64,000 nt of DNA from NCBI RefSeq assembly GCF_900113275.1, contig NZ_FOOU01000004.1:310001-374000 (forward strand), read 5' to 3'. Every line of letters begins with the position of its first letter. Position 1 is the first letter of the stretch. This document shows positions 24,994 to 31,320 of the stretch, piece by piece. The notes beneath the pieces were generated by a model, which worked only from the letters and a program-made list of their open reading frames with translations, was not told the origin of the DNA and did no database searches. Source of the DNA: Neptunomonas qingdaonensis (GTDB taxonomy: Bacteria > Pseudomonadota > Gammaproteobacteria > Pseudomonadales > Balneatricaceae). Made by a program: the position numbers and the translations under genes.

Positions 24994-26046
24994 ATGACGA
25001 CACATCACACACACGCAAAGACTCAAGCTGAAAACCTACACCTTCTCAACACAACCAAACGCCGCCATGGACAGGCCCATCGTTTGGTGAATACCCGTCA
25101 GATAGATCGGAATACCTGGTTAACCATTCGTAAAATCGGTATCGGCAGTTCGGACGCTGCCTCAGCGGTGGGGCTCAATCCATATAAATCCCAACTTGAA
25201 CTCTGGATGGAAAAAACAGGACGACTTAATTCAACACTAGACAATGATGCCAACCATCCCGATAACGATGACAACACCCCGCTATTCTGGGGCACGGTGT
25301 TAGAGCCAATTGTGGCGGAACATTACGCTAAGCGTACCGGCCATAAGGTGCGCCGGGTCAATGCGATATTGCAGCACAAGGATTACCCCTGGATGCTAGC
25401 CAATTTAGATCGCGAGGTAGCTGGTTCCAGTGAGGTCCAGATACTGGAATGTAAAACAGCGGGGATCAATGGAGCCAAACTCTGGCGTGACGGTGTGCCG
25501 GAATATGTGCAGTTGCAAGTAATGCATCAGCTAGCGATCACCGGACAGGACGCAGCTGATGTGGCTGTGCTTGTCGGAGGCAATGAACTGCGTATCTTCC
25601 GTCTAATACGGGACGAAGCCTTAATTGATCGACTGGTTGCATTGGAGTCGGAGTTCTGGCGGCATGTCACTGAAGATACGCCTCCTCCGGCGGATGCCAG
25701 CGATTCCGCTCAACGAGCCTTACGTAGCCTATACCCCGATGATGACCATGAAGTATTGGATCTAACGGAGCAGCCGGCGTTGGCTCAAGCCTTTGAGCAA
25801 TTAAAGGAGGTTCGATCGATGATTGAGGGTGCAAAGAAAGAGGAGGCTCAATTCAAGCATCAACTACAACAAGCCATGGGTACCGCCAGCGAAGCGCTGT
25901 TCCCCGCAGGTCGCATCACTTGGAAGAAAAGTACCGACACTCGAGCTGTAGACCTGGCCCGACTCAAACAAGAACAACCTGAGGTAGTAAAGCAATACTC
26001 GAATCTAAAGCCAGGCAGTCGTCGCTTTGTAGTACACCAACGCTGA
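24994..26046 (+). CDS. YqaJ-family viral recombinase / lambda-exonuclease-like nuclease
   Basis: 350 residues with the PD-(D/E)XK core of the YqaJ family: IGSSDAASAVG (about 49-59), WGTVLEPIVAEHY (about 101-113), ANLDREV with the first acidic residue (about 132), ILECKTA as the E-x-K motif (about 146), and YVQLQVMHQL (about 164). Such 5'-3' exonucleases feed single strands to an annealing protein in phage-type recombination. A C-terminal helical segment (about 255-300) probably mediates multimers. The ATG has CAGGAG upstream. A strong terminator follows. No clear single-strand annealing protein is seen nearby. Confidence 0.85.
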   Translation: MTTHHTHAKTQAENLHLLNTTKRRHGQAHRLVNTRQIDRNTWLTIRKIGIGSSDAASAVGLNPYKSQLELWMEKTGRLNSTLDNDANHPDNDDNTPLFWGTVLEPIVAEHYAKRTGHKVRRVNAILQHKDYPWMLANLDREVAGSSEVQILECKTAGINGAKLWRDGVPEYVQLQVMHQLAITGQDAADVAVLVGGNELRIFRLIRDEALIDRLVALESEFWRHVTEDTPPPADASDSAQRALRSLYPDDDHEVLDLTEQPALAQAFEQLKEVRSMIEGAKKEEAQFKHQLQQAMGTASEALFPAGRITWKKSTDTRAVDLARLKQEQPEVVKQYSNLKPGSRRFVVHQR

Positions 26047-26059
26047 ACCATACCCCCCC

Positions 26060-26100
26060 AAAAAAACCCACACAGCATTAAGGTTGTCGTGGGTTTTTTT
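26060..26100 (+). terminator. Intrinsic terminator after the exonuclease gene
   Basis: A stem of AAAAAAACCCAC and GTGGGTTTTTTT with a 17-nt loop, ending in seven T. It may be bypassed to reach the gene at 26121, 20 bp further on. Confidence 0.85.
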
Positions 26101-26120
26101 ATTATGTTAGGAGATAAATC

Positions 26121-27044
26121 ATGTTGAAAGGTCTCGCAATAACCCCACCGATACTCGGGCGTATCTCGATTGGTAAAATCATTGAAAAGGACGGTAAACG
26201 CCTACCGAAAAAAGACGACCAGTTTACCCTGACGTCCCAGATACAGACACGAGAAGGCTGGCTGGCACACCCACTCGATGAGCTGTTAAGGACAACCCAG
26301 GATGGTAAGTTACGCCGCATCCCGATCCGGCTTTTGTTTAATGAGCCCGATCTGAATCTCAGGGCAGATTACTCCATGTTTGATCGAAATATGGCTCGCC
26401 CCCTGTGTGTAGGCGATGGTGAGCAATGTCGACGAAGAACAAAAGACGGTATGCAAACACTCCCATGTCCCAGTCCTGATGGCTGCGAGCTGGCTCAGGG
26501 TGGACGATGTAAACCTTATGCTCGATTTAATGTTGTAGTGGGTGATGAAGATCCTCTGGGTACCTTTATCTTTCGCACAACAGGCTTTAACTCGATCCGT
26601 ACTCTAGCAGCACGACTACAGTATTTTAAAGCCGTCTCGAATAATAAGCTGGCGTGTCTACCGTTGGAACTTCGGTTACGAGGAAAGTCGACTCGGCAGA
26701 GTCACGGAGCCCCGATCTACTATGTCGATATCACGCTGCGTGAAAATATGGGACTGGAAGAGGCATTAGCTAAAGCACAGCAAATGGCAATAGATCGCCA
26801 TGAGGTTGGTTTTGACCAACTCGCACTGGATCAAACTGCCCGACAGGGTTTTGCCAATGGCATTTTTGAAGAACAAGAAGAAGATGCGGCCGCAATCGTG
26901 GAGGAGTTTTATCCACAAACCGGTGATGACTCCGTCCCCAACAACGCTCAGGACAAAACGGACTCACTCAGACCTGGACTGGACTCGGCAAGCCTGACCC
27001 AGAAGCTAGTCGCTAAATCACGCCGCATACAAACATCACAGTAG
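26121..27044 (+). CDS. Phage gp3-like recombination-directionality-type protein
   Basis: 307 residues starting LKGLAITPPILGRISIGK, the usual opening of the family annotated as hydrolase or metal-binding protein and related to phage gp3-like recombination directionality factors. A cysteine cluster (CVGDGEQCRRR, then CPSPDGCELA and GGRCKPYARF, about 94-135) can bind a metal. A FRTTGFNSIRTLAARL segment follows at about 152. The acidic C-terminal quarter is probably flexible. Whether it controls integrase direction here is unknown; related genes lie with YqaJ and DUF932 genes on many ICEs, as here. Confidence 0.7.
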   Translation: MLKGLAITPPILGRISIGKIIEKDGKRLPKKDDQFTLTSQIQTREGWLAHPLDELLRTTQDGKLRRIPIRLLFNEPDLNLRADYSMFDRNMARPLCVGDGEQCRRRTKDGMQTLPCPSPDGCELAQGGRCKPYARFNVVVGDEDPLGTFIFRTTGFNSIRTLAARLQYFKAVSNNKLACLPLELRLRGKSTRQSHGAPIYYVDITLRENMGLEEALAKAQQMAIDRHEVGFDQLALDQTARQGFANGIFEEQEEDAAAIVEEFYPQTGDDSVPNNAQDKTDSLRPGLDSASLTQKLVAKSRRIQTSQ

Positions 27045-27214
27045 GCACGCCCTTTCATCAGACATTTCAACTTCTAATGACAAGACATCCCATAACGTCA
27101 TGACATGATCGTCCAGATCCTCTCTGACTCACTTACAACGTTTTAACAACATAATACCCTGCCGGGATCTTGCACCCCGAGAGGGTGCGTTCCGTGCTGG
27201 CCTGGAGGCTTAAC

Positions 27215-28024
27215 ATGAATACTTTATCCCGTGACCAACTTTATCGTAATGCACCGGCTATCTTTGCTGATGCGCCGGATCTGTCCGTTTCTAACCGCTA
27301 TGGTTTTGTACCGACTATCAACGTGGTAGATGCCTTAAAAGGTGAAGGCTGGCATCCTGTCCGGGCACAACAGACCCGAGTTCGCAATCCCGAGCATAAA
27401 AACACCACCCGTCATATGGTGCGCTTTAGACAGGATCCAGACCGTCAGATCTTGGTGGGTGACAGCATTGCCGAATTAGTACTGACCAACAGTCATGACC
27501 GCACCGCCGCATATCAACTGGATCTGGGACTTTTTCGACTGATCTGTAGTAACGGCATGGTTACTCCAGTAGGAGACATGGGTGGTATTCGCGTCCGCCA
27601 TGGTAAACAAGTTGTAGACCAGATACTGGATGGTTCTATTGCACTGATTGACGAAATACCCAACATCGCCGGTACCGTTGAGAAATTCCAATCCATGCGG
27701 TTAACACCAGAGGAGTCGCACATCTTCGCTCAATCTGCTCTCACTATGCGTTACGGCGAAGATTGGAAAGAGGTCAGTCCTATTCAACCTGATGCACTGT
27801 TAAAAGCTCGCCGATCTGAAGACCGAGATCACAATCTCTGGCGCATCTACAACCGCACTCAGGAAAATCTGCTTAAAGGCGGTTTACCCGGTCGATCCAA
27901 CAGTGGACGTCACACTCGCACTCGAGCCATCCGTTCAGTGACCGAAGATGTGCGTCTTAACCGTGCACTCTGGCAGCTGACAGAACACTTTGCACACCTG
28001 AAAGATCAGCCAAGAGCGACTTAA
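27215..28024 (+). CDS. DUF932 protein (phage/plasmid-like, TIGR03299-related)
   Basis: 269 residues from the ATG at 27215 with TGGAGGC upstream; the longer frame from 27170 lacks such a site. DUF932 features: SNRYGFVPTINVVDAL near the start, MVRFRQ (about 69), an ELVLTNSHD block (about 87-95) and FRLICSNGMV (about 107-116), then RHGKQVVDQILD. The function is unknown; the family is widespread on ICEs, plasmids and phages next to recombination genes. The upstream stretch 27045-27214 contains CCGGGATCTTG, similar to other gene leaders in the island. Confidence 0.82.
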   Translation: MNTLSRDQLYRNAPAIFADAPDLSVSNRYGFVPTINVVDALKGEGWHPVRAQQTRVRNPEHKNTTRHMVRFRQDPDRQILVGDSIAELVLTNSHDRTAAYQLDLGLFRLICSNGMVTPVGDMGGIRVRHGKQVVDQILDGSIALIDEIPNIAGTVEKFQSMRLTPEESHIFAQSALTMRYGEDWKEVSPIQPDALLKARRSEDRDHNLWRIYNRTQENLLKGGLPGRSNSGRHTRTRAIRSVTEDVRLNRALWQLTEHFAHLKDQPRAT

Positions 28025-28048
28025 AAAGGTGATCATCACAACCCACCC

Positions 28049-28080
28049 ATTCATTGCAGGATAGCTACCCTGCAATGAAT
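28049..28080 (+). terminator. Hairpin after the DUF932 gene
   Basis: Arms ATTCATTGCAGG and CCTGCAATGAAT (12 bp) with an 8-nt loop, followed by AAAACC instead of a T-run. It is 25 bp after the stop codon and may protect the 3' end. Confidence 0.6.
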
Positions 28081-28327
28081 AAAACCTGATGACGTTTGCT
28101 TAAATGTTAGTTCGTTACTGGATAAGTGGGAGGAGACTACTAAATACACCAGAAGCAGTATTAAAATACCATTTGATGATATAAATATAAATAAATCTGA
28201 GGTTATCCAAGTTTTCAGCTTGATCCGCATGAAACATGCAGAAAAGGTGCTCTCAAGCAAAAAAGCTCGCAATTACACGCTTCTTATTCAATTTTTAATC
28301 ACGTCTCTGATTGGGCTTTTTTTTTAA
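28081..28327 (+). pseudogene. Possible decayed small gene with C-terminal membrane helix
   Basis: The frame reads KPDDVCLNVSSLLDKWEE then TTKYTRSSIKIPFDD and SEVIQVFSLIRMKHAEK, ending LLIQFLITSLIGLFF and a stop. It looks like protein but has no start codon; an ATG at 28075 is one base out of frame. It overlaps the broken alpA on the other strand, so one of the two readings may be chance. Confidence 0.25.
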
Positions 28328-28546
28328 CGATATCTGCTCGTCTCGTTCAGCTATGCATTCGGGAATCCAGTCCATAATTTCTGATTTTAGCCAACCAACC
28401 CCTCTTTCTCCTGCCGGCAAAGAATGAGGGAAGGTACCTTCTGCCATTTTCCTATAAATACTTGAGCGGGAAAGTCCTGTAATATTAATAACTTATGAAA
28501 GATTGATGATCTGTATGATCGTGACTCCATAGTTCTGTTCATGCAA
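28295..28546 (-). pseudogene. AlpA-family regulator broken by a nonsense codon
   Basis: The reading IIQIINLS, stop, VINITGLSRSSIYRKMAEG continues with FPHSLPAGERGVGWLKSE and IMDWIPECIAERDEQ. This is clearly AlpA, close to the intact copy at 18240-18440 (TGLSRSSIYRK, GW, IAERD). The TAA at 28493-28495 lies where the intact copy has a Glu codon in LGEVI, so one base change can explain it. It lies 120 bp upstream of the integrase stop codon, the normal place for such a regulator. Internal starts after the stop are poor. Confidence 0.75.
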
Positions 28547-28668
28547 TAGTTCTTCTTTGTAGAAATTTACCGTTCAGGCTTCATAATGAGAGATCATCAT
28601 CTAGTTTAGATTCCAGAAATACCTCTAAAAGTAGTCACTTAGGGGAGCTACGTTTGCACTAGAAGCGG

Positions 28669-29865
28669 TCATTGTACTTGAGCTCTTAACTGATCTAAGT
28701 AATCAGCCCACCGTTGCATCATTTTAGTGCGTTGCGCCAGGTGTGAAGTGCGGTTATAAGCACGGCCAAGAGAATCTTTCACCGCATGGGCTAACTGATG
28801 CTCTATTAACTCCACCCGTTCCTCCAATACCTCATCAAGCAAGGTACGAGCCATTGCCCTGAAGCCGTGACCAGTCATTTCCTCTTTACTGATGCCCATG
28901 TTACGGAAAGCCGAAAGGATGGCGTTATCACTCATAGGGCGGCGCGGACTTCTGGCTGAAGGGAAAACATACCCACCCCAATGGCCTGTCAAAAGCTTTT
29001 GCTCCTCTAATACTTCAATTGCCTGACGACTGAGGGGAACAATATGATCTACCCCCATTTTCATTTTCTCTGCGGGTATACGCCACTCTGCTTTTTCAAA
29101 GTCTATTTCTGGCCATTCTGCATGTCGTAATTCTTTGGGCCGAACAAAGACCAAAGGAGCTAATTTTAGCGCTGCACGCACAGTTGACGTCCCTTCATAA
29201 CTATCTAGCATCTGTAGCAATTTACCGACTTTGGCAGGATCGGTAATGGCAGGGAAATGTTGTGTTTTATGTGTAGCCAGTGCCCCTTTCAAGTCAGGAG
29301 TAATATCTCGTTTCGCTCGCCCTGTCGCAACGGCATAACGAAACACCTGACCTGTGACCTGCTTTATCCTGTGTGCACTTTCTATAGCACCACGGGCTTC
29401 AACACGGCGCAATACTGCTAATAGTTGGGGCGGGGTAATATCATCCAGCGACAGAGTGCCCATATAGGGTAATAGATCACGCTGGATAGCACGCAAAACT
29501 TTGTCGGTATAACTTTCAGACCAATTCGCAGATTGTTGCTTATGCCACTCTAAAGCTATCGTTTCAAAATTATTCAGTTGTGCTTCTGTCTGATTAGCCT
29601 TCTTGGCCTTTTTTGCCTGCGAAGGGTCTATACCTTGTTCTAACTGATCTTTTGCCAAATCAGTAGCTTTACGAGCATCTTTAAGCGTAATCCTAGGATA
29701 CATCCCTATTGCTAGGCGCTTCTCTTTACCGGAAAAGCGGTATTTAAGTCTCCAGCATTTTGAACCAGCTGGTGTTACCTCTAGATACAATCCTTTAGCG
29801 TCACTTAGCCGGTAGGCTTTCTCTCTAGACTTTGCTTGTCTAATTTGAGTATCAGTCAATGCCAT
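28669..29865 (-). CDS. Tyrosine integrase, P4-like, DUF4102 N-terminal arm
   Basis: 398 residues. The N-terminal arm-binding domain (DUF4102) covers about 1-90 (DAKGLYLEVTPAGSKCWRLK), the SAM-like core-binding domain about 100-190, and the catalytic domain about 205-380. The catalytic residues are Arg in FVRPKELRHAEW, Lys in EKMKMG, HGFRAMA (His and Arg), HQLAH and Tyr in RAYNRT. It integrates the island into the 3' end of tRNA-Ala(GGC) and, with AlpA-type help, excises it. The ATG lies 22 bp from the first of several GGGGGCA repeats, probably its own binding sites. Confidence 0.93.
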   Translation of the reverse strand: MALTDTQIRQAKSREKAYRLSDAKGLYLEVTPAGSKCWRLKYRFSGKEKRLAIGMYPRITLKDARKATDLAKDQLEQGIDPSQAKKAKKANQTEAQLNNFETIALEWHKQQSANWSESYTDKVLRAIQRDLLPYMGTLSLDDITPPQLLAVLRRVEARGAIESAHRIKQVTGQVFRYAVATGRAKRDITPDLKGALATHKTQHFPAITDPAKVGKLLQMLDSYEGTSTVRAALKLAPLVFVRPKELRHAEWPEIDFEKAEWRIPAEKMKMGVDHIVPLSRQAIEVLEEQKLLTGHWGGYVFPSARSPRRPMSDNAILSAFRNMGISKEEMTGHGFRAMARTLLDEVLEERVELIEHQLAHAVKDSLGRAYNRTSHLAQRTKMMQRWADYLDQLRAQVQ

Positions 29866-29886
29866 ACTGCCTCCATTGTCAATAGT

Positions 29887-29966
29887 GGGGGCATTTTGTA
29901 GAAAATTTTTAATCTTAAAGAAAATGCCCCCAGAAATGCCCCCTGCTTACCCCGGATCTGGGGGCA
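29887..29966. promoter_or_regulatory. GGGGGCA(TTTT) repeat cluster between integrase and att site
   Basis: GGGGGCATTTT (29887-29897) and its inverse AAAATGCCCCC (29921-29931) form an 11-bp inverted pair; AAATGCCCCC (29934-29943) and GGGGGCA (29960-29966) add two more copies. They lie in the integrase promoter next to the attachment site, so they are good candidates for integrase arm-type or regulator sites. Confidence 0.6.
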
Positions 29967-29998
29967 CCTTATGGGACTACTTAGGACACAGTATAAAC

Positions 29999-30023
29999 GA
30001 AAAAGCCCGCAATGAGCGGGCTT
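29999..30023 (-). terminator. Intrinsic terminator facing the tRNA
   Basis: Read on the minus strand: AAGCCCGCTCATTGCGGGC followed by TTTTTCG. It ends transcripts coming from tRNA-Ala before they enter the island. Confidence 0.8.
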
Positions 30024-30057
30024 CTAGGACAATTTGGGACGCTATGATACAAGATAT

Positions 30058-30080
30058 TGGTGGAGCCTAGCGGGATCGAA
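30058..30080. other. Probable attachment site (island right end) in the tRNA 3' end
   Basis: The tRNA is complete, so the island end must duplicate its 3' part. The core would be within the last 20 or so bases (CCGCTAGGCTCCACCA on the tRNA strand). The second copy is outside the window, so the limits are inferred. Confidence 0.5.
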
Positions 30081-30133
30081 CCGCTGACCTGTTCGCTGCC
30101 AGCGAACCGCTCTCCCAGCTGAGCTAAGGCCCC
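30058..30133 (-). tRNA. tRNA-Ala(GGC)
   Basis: A full cloverleaf of 76 nt on the minus strand: acceptor GGGGCCT / AGGCTCC, D-arm with GCTCAGCTGGGAGAGC, anticodon stem GTTCG / CGAAC around loop CTGGCAG (anticodon GGC), T-arm with GGTTCGATCC, and an encoded CCA end. It is the integration target of the island. Confidence 0.97.
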
Positions 30134-30461
30134 ATCTTTAAGCACACTTGGAGGGAAAAATAAGTGTGCCTTGAAACGACGCGTATCATCCCATATTTCA
30201 GATTAATGTCAAACACATTTTTAAGCTTTATTTAAGAGATTCAACCCATTGGCACACTTAACATCAAGAGGTAATATCAAAACGTAACACCAACAAGTAA
30301 CCCAACGCTTTCTGATCCCCATACAGCAGCTTTAGCTGTCGACTTTTTTCTGATTCAGTGCCTATATCACCTGTTTATGATGTAAGGCAGTGACCTATGC
30401 GTTGTATTTAGGCAAGATGGAATAATAAACCGATACAAACAACAGACAAAAGGACTCTGCA
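30134..30461. other. Intergenic region between tRNA-Ala and the DUF211 gene
   Basis: It holds the tRNA promoter on the minus strand, an 8-bp inverted repeat GCACACTT / AAGTGTGC (30142-30165), and a terminator-like hairpin ACAGC ... GCTGT followed by CGACTTTTTT (about 30324-30350). The promoter of the metal-transport operon must lie in the last 100 bp. Confidence 0.5.
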
Positions 30462-30728
30462 ATGATTGCTGTTAAAAGAGTAGTTCTGGATGTTTTAAAG
30501 CCTCACCACCCTAACGCGCTTGAGTTTTGCCAGGCATTAAGCGCTGCTGTTGAAGGTAGCACGGTTAGAGTGGCCGTTATTGCTGTAGACGAAAAAACTG
30601 AATCACTGGAAGTATCCGTTGAAGCAGCGTTAATTGATTTTGATCTTCTGCAAAAAGTGATTAATAAAATGGGTGGTGCGTTGCATAGCATTGATGAGGT
30701 CGAAGTTAAAAACGAGCCAAGTACCTGA
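30462..30728 (+). CDS. DUF211 family protein
   Basis: An 88-residue protein of the DUF211 family: VKRVVLDVLKPHHPNALEFC at the start, a beta-alpha-beta ferredoxin-like layout, VAVIAVDEKTESLEVSVE in the middle and GGALHSIDEVEV at the end. Family members form small oligomeric rings and are often encoded with metal transporters; a metal-binding or regulatory role is suspected. It is the first gene of a three-gene operon with a VIT-like protein 5 bp downstream and a P-type ATPase, so it probably serves divalent metal handling. An AAAGGA lies before the ATG. Confidence 0.8.
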   Translation: MIAVKRVVLDVLKPHHPNALEFCQALSAAVEGSTVRVAVIAVDEKTESLEVSVEAALIDFDLLQKVINKMGGALHSIDEVEVKNEPST

Positions 30729-30733
30729 CGCTT

Positions 30734-31318
30734 ATGAATATTCTCAGGAAAGCTGAGTTTCTGTTCAAGATTACCCGCTCTCAAGGGATTGCACGGCGAT
30801 ATTTTGTTGTTAATGGTTTTGATGGCGCGTTAACCATGCTCGGGTTGATTCTCGGCTTCCAGTTCAGCTCTTCTGCCCCACTCAGCGTTACCATTAACGC
30901 CTGCATGGGTGCGGCAATCGCCTTAGGTGTGAGTGGTGTCAGCAGCGCCTATATTAGTGAAGTCGCTGAAAAGCGGCGCGCTCTTCTCAAACTGGAAGAG
31001 GCTATGTTAAAAGATCTGCAGGAATCGGCTCATTCAGAAGCAGCCCGCTGGGTACCGATGATGATTGCGCTGGTCAACGGTTCTGCTCCGCTATTAATAT
31101 CGTTAGTGATCCTCAGCCCTTTGTTATTAACCCAAGCGGGGATTGCGTTACCGGTTTCCCCTCTGTTTTTAGCCATTGTTTTAGCCTTGATTATTGTTTT
31201 CCTGCTGGGTGTTTTTTTGGGTCGGATCTCTGGCATATCCTGGCTGCGCAGTGGATTACAAACCCTGTTTATCGCTATGACGACGGCCCTTCTTATTTTC
31301 CTATTTACAGGTGACTAG
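30734..31318 (+). CDS. VIT1/CCC1-like membrane protein
   Basis: 194 residues with about five membrane helices. The segment NGFDGALTMLGLILGF (about 29-44) matches the VIT/CCC1 opening helix (N-D/F-G-...-LG), and a charged cytosolic loop (EKRRALLKLEEAMLKDLQES, about 77-96) sits where the metal-binding domain of VIT proteins lies. VIT family members export iron or manganese from the cytosol. The fit is good for the N-terminal half and looser at the C-terminus. It lies between DUF211 and a P-type ATPase with gaps of 5 and 2 bp. Confidence 0.65.
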   Translation: MNILRKAEFLFKITRSQGIARRYFVVNGFDGALTMLGLILGFQFSSSAPLSVTINACMGAAIALGVSGVSSAYISEVAEKRRALLKLEEAMLKDLQESAHSEAARWVPMMIALVNGSAPLLISLVILSPLLLTQAGIALPVSPLFLAIVLALIIVFLLGVFLGRISGISWLRSGLQTLFIAMTTALLIFLFTGD

Positions 31319-31320
31319 CC

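Larger units (their letters stand above)
1..30080. mobile_element. Genomic island (ICE-like) integrated at tRNA-Ala; left end outside window
   Basis: A P4-type integrase gene sits about 190 bp from the 3' end of a tRNA-Ala gene, which is the usual arrangement for islands that integrate into the tRNA 3' end. Everything on the integrase side is accessory: two defence systems, RadC, YqaJ, DUF932, AlpA, a HUH protein, cassette and intron remnants. The other side is dense core-type DNA. The opposite attachment site is not in the window, so the size is unknown. No conjugation genes are visible, so self-transfer is not shown. The right limit is placed inside the tRNA 3' end. Confidence 0.85.
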
